This document shows, piece after piece, positions 6,281-14,499 of a stretch of DNA of 56,734 bases (position 1 is the first letter of the stretch; each line of letters starts with the position of its first letter). The stretch lies in NCBI GenBank assembly GCA_022842305.1, contig JALHPY010000015.1:1-56734 (forward strand). Direction: 5' to 3'. The position numbers and the translations under genes were made by a program. The notes beneath the pieces were generated by a model. It had not been told where the DNA came from, made no database searches, and saw only the letters and a list, made by a program, of their open reading frames with translations. The DNA is from Rubrivivax sp. GTDB lineage: Bacteria; Pseudomonadota; Gammaproteobacteria; Burkholderiales; Burkholderiaceae_C.

Positions 6281-7074
6281 CCATCTCTCACATTGGCAAG
6301 CGCCCTTTGGACGATGACAGGCCCACACTTGAAGCCCACTTGATCACCCAGCGTCTTGCACAGGGCAGCGAACCATCCGCGCTTGTCACCAGGCGGCAGC
6401 GTTGCGAACTGCGCCCGGTAGGCAAGGATCAGCCCATGAACCAAGCCCTCGCCGGCCTCAGCTTCAACCATCCGGCTGCGCTCAACCTCGACGGCATCAC
6501 CTGCTGCGCATGCCAGGATGGCCAGCGAATCGCAGCCTGAGGCCAGCTGCCGCAACGCCTCATCAAGCGGCTGCAGCCTGGCGGCATGGGCCTGCAGGCC
6601 GATCCCTGCGACCTTGGCGGCTCGATGCGCCTGCAGCTCGATGTCCACGAAGACAGGCCGACGCGCGCCGCGGATCGCGTCCCGCAGGCCTGCCGCAGCT
6701 GCGGCCAAGGCCTGCAGCTCGGTGCGCTGCTGCGCGGGCGTGGCCGCCCAATGCCCCCCCGCCACGCGTTCGGCGTGAAGGGCACAGCTGTTCGCGAACT
6801 GCTCCGCCTTCTCACCCTCGATACGGCCAGCGCGCAGGCATTCGAGCAGCTGCTGCCGCACATCTTGCGGCAGGTAGCCCGGATCGCACCAGCCTGCCCG
6901 GGTGCTGAGCCGGGCCCGCCGCGGCGTCGACAGCGGCAGCGGCTGCAGTGCAGACGCCTGCACCGCATCCCCTGCTGCTGCCTGCTGCCGGCCTGGCCGC
7001 CCCACGGGCGCCGGTCTACCCCTTGAACCGCTGCGCGCGGGCGCAGCTTGGTGGCGCTTGTCGCGGGTTGCCAT
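6271..7074 (-). CDS. Unknown element protein, 267 residues
   Basis: The gene begins 15 bp after the integrase stop. Residues 1-55 are low complexity, basic and Gln/Ala-rich. From about residue 60 the protein is helical: a DVRQQLLECLRAGRIEG segment, long Ala/Gln-rich helices, and a globular C-terminus (LILAYRAQFATLPPGDKRGW, FKCGPVIVQRALANVRD). No domain is recognised. The interspersed 15-bp repeat falls inside its N-terminal low-complexity part. It could act in replication or maintenance, but this is not shown. Confidence 0.55.
   Translation of the reverse strand: MATRDKRHQAAPARSGSRGRPAPVGRPGRQQAAAGDAVQASALQPLPLSTPRRARLSTRAGWCDPGYLPQDVRQQLLECLRAGRIEGEKAEQFANSCALHAERVAGGHWAATPAQQRTELQALAAAAAGLRDAIRGARRPVFVDIELQAHRAAKVAGIGLQAHAARLQPLDEALRQLASGCDSLAILACAAGDAVEVERSRMVEAEAGEGLVHGLILAYRAQFATLPPGDKRGWFAALCKTLGDQVGFKCGPVIVQRALANVRDGIS
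6948..6962. repeat. Interspersed 15-bp repeat GTGCAGACGCCTGCA, copy 3
   Basis: This is an exact copy inside the N-terminal coding part of the 267-residue gene, where it encodes VQASA. Confidence 0.65.
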
Positions 7075-7089
7075 AGCCCCCCTTCCTGC

Positions 7090-8046
7090 TCAGTTCACAG
7101 TGCCGAGAATCCGGTTCACAAGCGCTGCCTTGTGCCCGGTGCTGTGGTGCGCGTAGCGCTTCGTCACCTGCAGCTGGCGATGCCCCAGCACGTCCGCGAT
7201 TTCCAGCAAGCTCGCACCGTTCATGGCCAGCATGGACGCACACGAATGCCGCAAGCAATGCGGAGTGAAGTCCCGCACCTTCGCGGCCTCGAGCGCGCGC
7301 GCAAACTGTCCCTCGAAGGCGAAGGGCTTGCACGCATCGCGCGGCGAAGCGAAGACCCGGCACTTGGGCCCGGCCTTGAAGCGCTGCAGCTCGGCCACCA
7401 GGGTAGGCACCAGCGGCAGCACGCGCGGTTCGCCGTTTTTCGTCATCGCTACGCGCGCTTCGGCCCGCTCAAGGTCGAGGTCAGACCAGTGCAGCCCCAT
7501 CAGCTCGCCCTTGCGGGCCCCGGTGGTGAGTGCCATCAATACCAGCGCATACAGGCGCGGCCATGTCGACGCCTTGCAGGCCTGCAACAGCCGCTCGCGC
7601 TCATCGTCACTGAGGAACCGCGTGCGCTCGTTGTTCTCGGGCCGGCGCTCGATGGTGCGGCAGGGGTGCACGAAGCCGGCCGGCGCGACCCGGCGCTTGA
7701 TGGCCCACGTGATGATGGCGGCCAGCGCCGCGGCGTGGCGGTTGACCGTGGCCGGCGATACCTTGTCTTTCCTGGCCTTGAAGATGCGCCGGCCGTCGGC
7801 ATCCCTGCCCGCGTAGTAGCGGCTGCGGGACTCGGCCAGGGTTTCCAGCGTCGCATGCACGTGGTCTTCGGTCAGATCCTGCAGCCGCACCTGGCCGAGC
7901 TTTTCGCGCCACCAGGCCGCGCGGTGCGGGCGCGTCATGTCGCGGCCCTCGTAGCGCTGCATGTAGAGGTCGATCAGCTCGGCCACGGTCAGGTGGCCGG
8001 CGCGCATGGGCGGGGGCGGCAGGTCGCGGGGGATGGCGGCGCTCAT
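7090..8046 (-). CDS. int: Tyrosine recombinase (phage-type integrase)
   Basis: The product is 318 residues. A SAM-like N-terminal core-binding domain (about 18-120) is followed by the catalytic domain. The active-site set is visible: R178 in GARKGEL, H263-x-x-R266 in TPHCLRHS, H289 in LGHR, and the nucleophile Y298 in TKRYAH. A conserved K in the beta-hairpin (MTKNGEPR) is also present. It should catalyse integration and excision at the tRNA core sequence shared by 102-119 and 9191-9208. Its start overlaps the previous stop (ATGA). It appears intact, so the element may still be excisable. Confidence 0.95.
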   Translation of the reverse strand: MSAAIPRDLPPPPMRAGHLTVAELIDLYMQRYEGRDMTRPHRAAWWREKLGQVRLQDLTEDHVHATLETLAESRSRYYAGRDADGRRIFKARKDKVSPATVNRHAAALAAIITWAIKRRVAPAGFVHPCRTIERRPENNERTRFLSDDERERLLQACKASTWPRLYALVLMALTTGARKGELMGLHWSDLDLERAEARVAMTKNGEPRVLPLVPTLVAELQRFKAGPKCRVFASPRDACKPFAFEGQFARALEAAKVRDFTPHCLRHSCASMLAMNGASLLEIADVLGHRQLQVTKRYAHHSTGHKAALVNRILGTVN

Positions 8047-8285
8047 GCTTCACCCCGCTTGATTCGCTCGATCTGCTCCAGCCCTTCAACGCAGGCGGCC
8101 AGGCTTGCGCGGGCTGTCGCCAGAATCGCCATTGCCGCGTCAATCTCATGAGGCGGGGCGGCCTTTAGCGTCAGCGGCCCCATCTGGCACAGCATGGCCA
8201 GGCGGCCCGCGGCGTGGTTCGCGGCTCGCAGCACGTCGGCGGCAGTTTGATCGCCGAACAAGTCTTGAAGAGTCGGGGTGCTCAT
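8043..8285 (-). CDS. Small unknown protein preceding the integrase
   Basis: The product is 80 residues and helical, with the pattern LQDLFGDQTAADVLRAANHA in the N-terminal half and a second helix near ATARASLAACVEGLEQIER. It has ATGA overlaps with both neighbours, so it belongs to a tightly coupled four-gene unit ending in int. No family is recognised. Confidence 0.6.
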   Translation of the reverse strand: MSTPTLQDLFGDQTAADVLRAANHAAGRLAMLCQMGPLTLKAAPPHEIDAAMAILATARASLAACVEGLEQIERIKRGEA

Positions 8286-8623
8286 GCTGCAACCCTCTCG
8301 GCCGCCGGGTGCGAGGAAAGAACTACCTTCTCCAGCTCTTCGCGCGGCTGCTCCGGTTCATTGATCAACGTGCAGACGCACCCAATCAAGGTCTGGATGC
8401 GCTCGCATAGCACATGCACCACCAGCGCCCGGCCGTCGCCTTCGTAGCCGTACACCTCCGCGGCAAGCATGGCAGCCTGTTCGGCCAGGCGGTCGATATC
8501 GCACGAGGCGGTTACAGCCAGCTTCAACCGGGCCGGATCGATGGGGCCAGGTCCGGCTGCCACGGCGGCACCGGCTTGCGCGGCGGCCTCGGGCGCTTGC
8601 GTTGTGGTGGCGGAAGCGCTCAT
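8282..8623 (-). CDS. Small unknown protein of the integrase operon
   Basis: The product is 113 residues from the ATG at 8623, whose codon overlaps the upstream stop (ATGA at 8620-8623). An Ala/Pro-rich first third is followed by a helical domain (IDRLAEQAAMLAAEVYGYEG, VVHVLCERIQTLIGCVCTLI). Three Cys are present. No family is recognised; related in style to its two neighbours. Confidence 0.55.
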   Translation of the reverse strand: MSASATTTQAPEAAAQAGAAVAAGPGPIDPARLKLAVTASCDIDRLAEQAAMLAAEVYGYEGDGRALVVHVLCERIQTLIGCVCTLINEPEQPREELEKVVLSSHPAAERVAA

Positions 8624-9036
8624 GCTGCACCGCCTTGGCAAAGGTCCGCGGCGGCTCGCGCCTTGGTGGCGGCCTGGGCGATGGGCTCCAACGCCTTCAT
8701 GGCCTTCACCAGATCGCCGTCGCCGTACAGCCAGTGCATGGGCCCGCCCTTGCATCCCTTGCCACCATGGGACAGGGCCACCACCTCGACCATCGCGCCT
8801 ACCCCGGCCAGCAGCGCCCGCAGGGCGTTCAGGGCTTGGTGCTGATCGCTGCCGTTGCCGATCAGCTCGTCGATCAGCTCAAGCGCCGATTCCAGATCGA
8901 GGGCGGCGGCATCGGCCAGCGCTGCCGTATGCGCGCAGGCGGCAGCCGCGGGCGCAGCCCGCAGGGGGAGGGAACCGGATTGCGCCGCGCTGCCGGTCGC
9001 TGCGCGCCCACCGGGGGACTGAAGACCTTGGGACAT
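8620..9036 (-). CDS. First gene of the element's integrase operon, unknown function
   Basis: The product is 138 residues. A good AAGGAG lies just upstream of the ATG. The N-terminal 40 residues are Ala-rich; the body is helical (LDLESALELIDELIGNG, LNALRALLAGVGAMVEVVA) with a short KGCKGGPMHWLYG loop. The fold resembles small helical antirepressor or host-takeover proteins only in a general way. It is closest to the tRNA and so would be the first gene expressed from the right-end promoter region. Confidence 0.6.
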   Translation of the reverse strand: MSQGLQSPGGRAATGSAAQSGSLPLRAAPAAAACAHTAALADAAALDLESALELIDELIGNGSDQHQALNALRALLAGVGAMVEVVALSHGGKGCKGGPMHWLYGDGDLVKAMKALEPIAQAATKARAAADLCQGGAA

Positions 9037-9161
9037 GTTGAACTCCTTGTGAATTTCGCCCCTCAGACCGAAAAACGGACCGAAGGACTAACAGTCCATC
9101 TCTGGACACTTCACGCGGAGCCCTGGAACTGGCCCGAAAACACCTAGGGAAAAGCCACCAT
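9037..9161 (-). promoter_or_regulatory. Right-end leader with inverted repeats (probable operon promoter and arm-type sites)
   Basis: The 125-bp leader between attR and the first element gene contains GGACT-N3-AGTCC (9085-9097), TCCA-N4-TGGA (9095-9106), and a repeated GACCGAA around 9066-9083. The TGGACA at 9103-9108 matches half sites in the 5083-5362 region. These could be repressor or integrase arm sites. No clean -35/-10 pair stands out. Confidence 0.4.
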
Positions 9162-9208
9162 TGTGGTAGGCCGTGATGGGCTCGAACCATCGACCAAAGG
9201 ATTATGAG
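9162..9208. repeat. attR: element-supplied 3' half of the tRNA gene
   Basis: The right copy of the att repeat overlaps the 3' part of the intact tRNA gene at 9164-9240. The shared exact core, at 9191-9208, covers the anticodon loop and stem, the usual crossover region for tRNA-targeting tyrosine integrases. Confidence 0.82.
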
Positions 9209-9240
9209 TCCTCTGCTCTGACCAACTGAGCTAACGGCCC
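9164..9240 (-). tRNA. tRNA with CAU anticodon (elongator Met, Ile2 not excluded)
   Basis: A complete 77-nt cloverleaf on the minus strand: acceptor GGGCCGT pairing with ACGGCCT (G1-U72 wobble), D arm, anticodon stem AGGAC/..TCCTT with loop CTCATAA (anticodon CAU), T arm GATGG/CCATC, encoded CCA. Position 34 cannot be judged for lysidine modification, so Ile2 is possible. The 3' part from the anticodon loop onward was supplied by the inserted element. Confidence 0.9.
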
Positions 9241-9284
9241 CCGGGCTGGCGCGCCATTCTAGGCGCCGCCCTGCGGGCAGCAGA

Positions 9285-10325
9285 TCAGGTCTTGCCGGAC
9301 AGTGCGTTGCCCACCAGCCGCGCCGTGATGTCGACGATCTGGATCATGCGGTCGTAGGGCATGCGCGTCGGGCCGATGACGCCCAAGGTGCCGACCACGT
9401 GGCCGTCGACCTCGTACGGGGCGGTGACGACCGACAACTCTTCGAAGGGCACGACGTGGCTTTCGCCGCCGATGTAGATGCGCACGCCTTCGGCGCGGCT
9501 GCTCACGTCCAGCAGGCGCATCAGCTCGGTCTTCTGCTCGAACACGGCGAACAGGCGGCGCAGGCTGCCCAGGTCGCTGCCGTAGTCCTGCATCGTCAGC
9601 AGGTTGCGCTCGCCCGACACCACCACGTTGTCGGTGCTCTCGGCCAGCACCTCGGTGCCTGCCTGCACCGCGGCCTGCATCAACAGGGCGATCTCGCCGC
9701 GCAGCGCGTCGATCTCGCGCTTCAGGCGCTCACGCACCTCTTCGATGGTCAGCCCGGCATAGTGGGCGTTGAGGTAGTTGGTGGCTTCCACCAGTTCGGC
9801 ACCGGTGTAGTCGCGTGCGGTGTAGATGACGCGGTTCTGCACGTCGCCATCAGGGGCCACCAGGATCACCAGCACGCGGCGCTCGCCCAGGCGCAGGAAC
9901 TCGATGTGGTGGAAGACGCTGGCCTTGCGCGGCGCCGTGACCACGCCCACGAAGTGCGACAGGCTGGACAGCAGCGACGCCGCCTGGGCAATGACGCGCT
10001 GCGGCTGGTCGGGGTGCAGTTGTTCGCGCGCCGCAGCCACCTCGGGCGCAGCGTTGGCCAGGTCGAGCGGGCGCGCCGTGAGCATGGTGTCCACGAACAG
10101 CCGGTAGCCGCGCGCCGTGGGCACGCGGCCGGCGCTGGTGTGCGGGCTGGCGATCAGGCCCAGCTCTTCGAGGTCGGCCATGACGTTGCGGATGGTGGCC
10201 GGTGACAGGTCCAGCCCCGAGGTGCGCGACAGCGTGCGCGAGCCCACCGGCGTGCCGTCGGCGATGTAGCGTTCCACCAGCGCCTTGAGCAAGGTGCGTG
10301 CACGGTCGTCGAGCATGGGAGTCAT
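9285..10325 (-). CDS. hrcA: Heat-inducible transcription repressor HrcA
   Basis: HrcA represses groE/dnaK-class heat-shock operons by binding CIRCE elements, with activity tuned by GroEL. The product is 346 residues. It has the N-terminal winged helix ([20 protein letters not shown]), the GAF-like middle, and the conserved C-terminal [19 protein letters not shown] and [14 protein letters not shown]. ATGs at 10316 and 10325 are both plausible and neither has a strong ribosome site. It is divergent from nadK with about 60 bp between starts. No CIRCE sequence is visible here, so it does not appear autoregulated through CIRCE. Confidence 0.95.
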   Translation of the reverse strand: MTPMLDDRARTLLKALVERYIADGTPVGSRTLSRTSGLDLSPATIRNVMADLEELGLIASPHTSAGRVPTARGYRLFVDTMLTARPLDLANAAPEVAAAREQLHPDQPQRVIAQAASLLSSLSHFVGVVTAPRKASVFHHIEFLRLGERRVLVILVAPDGDVQNRVIYTARDYTGAELVEATNYLNAHYAGLTIEEVRERLKREIDALRGEIALLMQAAVQAGTEVLAESTDNVVVSGERNLLTMQDYGSDLGSLRRLFAVFEQKTELMRLLDVSSRAEGVRIYIGGESHVVPFEELSVVTAPYEVDGHVVGTLGVIGPTRMPYDRMIQIVDITARLVGNALSGKT

Positions 10326-10383
10326 TGTAGGGACGGGCACCGCCGCGTGCCCCGGGTGCGGGCCCTATGGTGTAATGCCTCGC

Positions 10384-11259
10384 ATGCCGTCGGGCTTCCG
10401 TCATGCAGCAATAGTGGGCAAGTATCAGGCGCGAGGCATACGCCCGCTGCTGGAGGAGATCGCCCATTTCCTGATCGATCAGGGCCTCGAGGTCTCGTTC
10501 GAGCGCGAGACGGCCAACGCCACCGGCGTGACCGACTTCGATTCGCTGTCGACCGAAGAGCTGGGCCGCCAATGCGACCTGGCCGTGGTGATCGGCGGTG
10601 ACGGCACCATGCTGGGCATCGCGCGCGAACTGGCGCGCTGGAAGATGCCGCTGGTGGGCATCAACCAGGGCCGCCTGGGCTTCATCACCGACATCCCCAT
10701 CGGCCAGTACAAGGACGCACTGGCGCCGATGATCGCCGGCGACTATGAGGAAGAGCAGCGCTCCATGCTCGAGGGCGAGGTCTGGCGCGACGGCGAGCGG
10801 CTGTACGAACAGCTGTCGCTCAACGACGTGGTGGTCAGCCGTGGCGCCACGGTCAGCATGGTCGAGCTGCGCGTCGACGTGGACGGCGACTTCGTCGCCA
10901 ACATGCGCGCCGACGGCCTGATCGTGGCCACCCCCACCGGCGCCACGGCCTACGCGCTGTCGGCCGGAGGCCCCATCCTGCACCCGGGCATCGGCGGCTG
11001 GGTGATGGTGCCCATCGCCTCGCACACGCTGTCCAACCGCCCCATCGTGCTGCCCGACCACGGCGAGGTGCGCATCCGCATCGTCGCCGGCAAGGACGTG
11101 TCGGCCAACTTCGACATGCACAACCTGGCCAGCCTGATGATCGGCGACCAGGTCTGCGTGCGGCGCTCGGCCTTCACCGTGCGCTTTCTGCACCCGCGCG
11201 GCTGGAGCTACTACGCCACGCTGAGGCGCAAGCTGCGCTGGTACGAAGGCGTGGTCTAG
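10384..11259 (+). CDS. nadK: NAD kinase
   Basis: It phosphorylates NAD to NADP in the cytosol. The product is 291 residues; the [11 protein letters not shown] opening, [16 protein letters not shown] (GGDG catalytic motif), [20 protein letters not shown] and the [16 protein letters not shown] region are all present. The ATG at 10384 is preferred because homologues begin a few residues before this FRHVA-like start; 10375 is an alternative. A TATGGT/GTAAT stretch lies just upstream and could be the -10 region. The recN start codon follows 2 bp after its stop, so the two are co-transcribed. Confidence 0.95.
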   Translation: MPSGFRHAAIVGKYQARGIRPLLEEIAHFLIDQGLEVSFERETANATGVTDFDSLSTEELGRQCDLAVVIGGDGTMLGIARELARWKMPLVGINQGRLGFITDIPIGQYKDALAPMIAGDYEEEQRSMLEGEVWRDGERLYEQLSLNDVVVSRGATVSMVELRVDVDGDFVANMRADGLIVATPTGATAYALSAGGPILHPGIGGWVMVPIASHTLSNRPIVLPDHGEVRIRIVAGKDVSANFDMHNLASLMIGDQVCVRRSAFTVRFLHPRGWSYYATLRRKLRWYEGVV

Positions 11260-11261
11260 CC

Positions 11262-12932
11262 ATGCTGCGCCGGCTGTCGCTGCGCGACGTGGTGATCGTG
11301 GCCGAGTTGGAGGTCGAACTGGGCGCCGGCTTCACCGTGCTCACCGGCGAGACCGGCGCAGGCAAGTCCATCCTGGTGGATGCGCTGCAACTGGCGCTGG
11401 GCAACCGCGCCGACGCCGCACTGGTGCGCGAAGGCGCGGCGCGGGCCGAGGTCAGCGCGGAGTTCGACACCCCGGCTGCGCTGCGGCCCTGGCTGGACGA
11501 GTCCGGCTTTGCCGCCGACGAGACCCTGCTGCTGCGGCGCAGTGTCGAAGCCCAGGGCGACAACACCGGACGCAGCCGCGCCTGGATCAACGGCAGCCCG
11601 GCCACCCTGGCGCAGCTGCGCGAGGCCGCCGAGCACCTGGTGGACATCCACGGCCAGCACGCCTGGCAAAGCCTCACGCGGCCGGCTGCGGTGCGCGCGC
11701 TGCTCGACGCCCAGGCCGGGGTCGACACCGCGCCCCTGTCCGCCGCCTGGCAGGCCTGGCGGCTGGCGCGCGAGCAGCTTGAAGACGCCCGCGGCCGGCA
11801 GGATTCTCTGGAGCGCGAGCGCGAACGCCTGGCCTGGCAGATCGGCGAGCTGGACAAGCTGGCGCCGGCCGAAGGCGAGTGGGAGCAGATCAACGCCGAG
11901 CACCAGCGCCTGGCGCATGGCCAGGCCCTGCTCGAAGGCGCGCGCACTGCGCTGGACGCGGTGTCCGAGGCCGACAACGCCGCCACCGCGCTGCTGGCCC
12001 GCGCCATCAACGCGCTGGACGGCGTGCAGCGCTACGACGCCGAACTGGGCGCCGTGGCCGAGGTGCTGCGCGCCGCGCAGGCGCCGCTGGAAGATGCGGC
12101 GCACAGCCTGCATGCCTACCTGGGCCGGCGCGAGCCCGACCCCGATCGCCTGGGCGAACTCGACGCCCGGCTGGGCCAGTGGGTGGCGCTGTCGCGCCGC
12201 TACCGGCGCACACCGGCCGAACTGCCGGCGCAGCTGGCGGGCTGGCGCGCCGAATTGGCGAGCCTGGACGCCGCCAGCGACCTGGCGGCGCTGCAGGCTG
12301 CCACCGCCGCTGCCGAGCGTGGCTGGCGCACGCAGGCCGAGGCACTGTCGCGGCTGCGGCGCAAGGCCGCCCCCCGCCTGGCCGCGGCCGTGACCCAGGC
12401 CATGCAGCAGTTGGGCATGGCCGGCGGGCGCTTTGAAGTGGCGCTGCTGGCACAAGAGGCGCCGCAGGCTTTTGGTCTGGAAGCCGTCGAGTTTCGCGTG
12501 GCCGGCCATGCCGGCAGCACGCCGCGCGCGCTGGCCAAGGTGGCCTCGGGCGGCGAGCTGTCGCGCCTGGCGCTGGCCATCGCCGTGACCACTGCGCAGG
12601 CCGGGGGCGACACCGGCGGCGAAAGAAGCACGCTGATCTTCGACGAGATCGACGCTGGCGTCGGCGGCACCGTGGCCGACAGCGTGGGCCGGCTGATGAA
12701 GCAGCTGGGCCGCTCCAGCCAGGTGCTGGCCGTCACCCACCTCGCGCAAGTGGCGGCCTGCGCCGACCAGCACCTGGTGGTGAGCAAGGCGCTGCGCGGA
12801 CGCCAGACGGTGTCGGATGTGCAGCCGGTGCTGGGCGAGACCCGCGTGGCCGAGATCGCGCGCATGCTGGGCGGCGAGACACTGTCGGGCACAGCCCACG
12901 CTCAGGCGCTGCTCGGCGCGCGCGAGTCCTGA
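11262..12932 (+). CDS. recN: DNA repair protein RecN
   Basis: An SMC-like ATPase that acts early in double-strand break repair. The product is 556 residues: Walker A GETGAGKS at 29-36, a long coiled-coil middle (about 160-360), then the ABC signature VASGGELSRLALAI, Walker B LIFDEIDAGVGG and the H-loop VLAVTHLAQVA. Length is normal. It lies directly behind nadK, an arrangement common in many bacteria; no LexA box can be assigned by eye. Confidence 0.95.
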   Translation: MLRRLSLRDVVIVAELEVELGAGFTVLTGETGAGKSILVDALQLALGNRADAALVREGAARAEVSAEFDTPAALRPWLDESGFAADETLLLRRSVEAQGDNTGRSRAWINGSPATLAQLREAAEHLVDIHGQHAWQSLTRPAAVRALLDAQAGVDTAPLSAAWQAWRLAREQLEDARGRQDSLERERERLAWQIGELDKLAPAEGEWEQINAEHQRLAHGQALLEGARTALDAVSEADNAATALLARAINALDGVQRYDAELGAVAEVLRAAQAPLEDAAHSLHAYLGRREPDPDRLGELDARLGQWVALSRRYRRTPAELPAQLAGWRAELASLDAASDLAALQAATAAAERGWRTQAEALSRLRRKAAPRLAAAVTQAMQQLGMAGGRFEVALLAQEAPQAFGLEAVEFRVAGHAGSTPRALAKVASGGELSRLALAIAVTTAQAGGDTGGERSTLIFDEIDAGVGGTVADSVGRLMKQLGRSSQVLAVTHLAQVAACADQHLVVSKALRGRQTVSDVQPVLGETRVAEIARMLGGETLSGTAHAQALLGARES

Positions 12933-12956
12933 CGTGCCCGCCGGAGCAGCACTGCC

Positions 12957-13856
12957 ATGAGCGAATGGATGGCCCTGGACGGCCCGCACCGCGACGAGGT
13001 GATCCTGGTCACCGGCATCTCGGGCTCGGGCAAATCGGTGGCGCTGCACGCGCTCGAGGACGCCGGCTACTTCTGCGTCGACAACCTGCCGCCGGAACTG
13101 CTGCGCGACTTCATTCGGCTCGAGCACGAGCGCTTCACGCACCGCGTGGCCGTGGCCGTGGACGTGCGCACCGCTTCTTCGCTGCCCTTGCTGGTGCCGT
13201 TGATCGACGAGCTGCGCAGCGAAGGCATCCGCATCCGCCCCATCTTCCTGGACGCCAGCACCGATGCGCTGGTGCGCCGCTTCTCCGAGACGCGGCGTCC
13301 GCACCCGCTGAGCACGCAGCCCACCGGCGAAGACACTTCGCGCGCGCTGATCGAGGCGCTGGAGCTCGAGCGCGCACTGCTGTCCGACCTGCGCGAGATC
13401 TCCACCGTCATCGACACCAGCCAGTTGCGCCCGGCCCTGCTGCGCAGCTGGGTGCGTTCGCTGGTGGGTGCGCGCGAGGCCTCGCTGACGCTGGTGTTCG
13501 AGTCCTTCGCCTTCAAGCACGGCGTGCCGCTGGACGCCGACTTCGTGTTCGACGTGCGCGTGCTGCCCAACCCCTACTACGTGCGCGAGCTGCGCCCGCT
13601 CAGCGGCCGCGACGCGCCGGTGGCCACCTACCTCGAGGCCCAGCCCGAGGTGCGCGAGATGCTGGCCCAGATAGAGCAGTTCCTGCAGCGCTGGCTGCCC
13701 TCGTTCGAGGACGACCAGCGCAGCTACCTCACGGTGGCCATCGGCTGCACCGGCGGCCAGCATCGCTCGGTCTTCGGCGTCGAATGGCTGGCACGGCGCT
13801 TCGGGGGCCAGCACACCACGCTGGTGCGCCACCGCGAGCTGGACGCCCGCAGCTGA
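12957..13856 (+). CDS. rapZ: RNase adapter protein RapZ (YvcJ family)
   Basis: A nucleotide-binding protein that in enterobacteria delivers the sRNA GlmZ to RNase E and so controls glucosamine-6-phosphate synthesis. The product is 299 residues with Walker A GISGSGKS at 20-27, the [11 protein letters not shown] motif after it, [20 protein letters not shown], and the C-terminal [11 protein letters not shown]. In many relatives hprK precedes it; here it follows recN by 24 bp and hprK is not in view. The downstream LON-domain gene starts 3 bp after its stop. Confidence 0.93.
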   Translation: MSEWMALDGPHRDEVILVTGISGSGKSVALHALEDAGYFCVDNLPPELLRDFIRLEHERFTHRVAVAVDVRTASSLPLLVPLIDELRSEGIRIRPIFLDASTDALVRRFSETRRPHPLSTQPTGEDTSRALIEALELERALLSDLREISTVIDTSQLRPALLRSWVRSLVGAREASLTLVFESFAFKHGVPLDADFVFDVRVLPNPYYVRELRPLSGRDAPVATYLEAQPEVREMLAQIEQFLQRWLPSFEDDQRSYLTVAIGCTGGQHRSVFGVEWLARRFGGQHTTLVRHRELDARS

Positions 13857-13859
13857 TCC

Positions 13860-14495
13860 ATGGGCCGCGCCCCGGCACCGGCCGCCAGCGGGTCCGACCC
13901 GCTGCCCCTGTTTCCGCTGCGCCTGGTGCTGTTTCCGGGCGGCCTGCTGAGCCTGAAGGTGTTCGAGGCGCGCTACCTCGACCTGGTGGCCGACTGCCTG
14001 CGCACGCGCCAGCCCTTCGGCGTGGTCTGCCTGCGCTCGGGCGCCGAGGTCGGCCCGCAGGCGGTGGCGATGGAAGCCACCGGCGTGCTGGCCCACATCG
14101 ACGAAGCCGATGCCGAGCAGGCCGGCATCCTGCGTCTGCGCTGCCACGGCGGCGCGCGCTTTCGCCTGCGGGCCGAACCGGTGCAGCGCGACAACGGCCT
14201 GTGGGTGGCGCCGGCCGAGGCCATCGCCGGCGACCCGCAGCGCATGCCGGGCCCGGCCATGTTGCAGACCGTGGCGGCGCTGGCCGAGGCCATCCGCAAG
14301 CTGCGCGAACTGGAGCGCGCGCCCTTTGCCGAGCCCTACCGGCTGGACGACGCCGGCTGGGTGGCCAACCGCTGGTGCGAGCTGCTGCCGGTGTCGCTGG
14401 CGGCCAAGCAGAAGCTGATGGAACTCGAGGATCCTGTGCTGCGCCTGAGCCTGGTGGACGGTTTTCTGCGCGACAAGAAGGTGGTCATCGGCTGA
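13860..14495 (+). CDS. LON substrate-binding-domain protein (peptidase S16 N-terminal type)
   Basis: The product is 211 residues and consists only of the N-terminal domain of Lon: LPLFPLRLVLFPGGLLSLKV and FEARYLDLV at the start and helical later parts. There is no AAA or protease domain. Such stand-alone proteins are widespread and of poorly defined function, perhaps substrate binding. It is co-oriented with rapZ (3 bp apart) and converges with mutY, whose stop is 4 bp away. Confidence 0.88.
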   Translation: MGRAPAPAASGSDPLPLFPLRLVLFPGGLLSLKVFEARYLDLVADCLRTRQPFGVVCLRSGAEVGPQAVAMEATGVLAHIDEADAEQAGILRLRCHGGARFRLRAEPVQRDNGLWVAPAEAIAGDPQRMPGPAMLQTVAALAEAIRKLRELERAPFAEPYRLDDAGWVANRWCELLPVSLAAKQKLMELEDPVLRLSLVDGFLRDKKVVIG

Positions 14496-14499
14496 GCGT

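Larger units (their letters stand above)
73..9208. mobile_element. Integrated element in a tRNA(CAU) gene with a capsid gene but no packaging genes
   Basis: A 9.1-kb block is bounded by 47-bp imperfect direct repeats, one of which is the 3' half of the tRNA gene at 9164-9240. Every gene inside reads on the minus strand, starting from a leader next to the tRNA. Contents in transcription order: three small unknown genes, a tyrosine integrase, more unknown genes, an HK97-gp10-like protein, a repeat protein, small genes, an HK97-fold capsid protein, and two small DNA-binding-like proteins. No portal, terminase, functional protease, tail or lysis gene is visible. It may be a decayed prophage, a phage satellite, or a domesticated capsid island. 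The repeats and integrase make its mobile origin secure; its present function is unknown. Confidence 0.85.

Noticed and set aside
10317..10383. CIRCE operator for HrcA autoregulation
   Set aside because: No TTAGCACTC-N9-GAGTGCTAA-like sequence is visible between hrcA and nadK.
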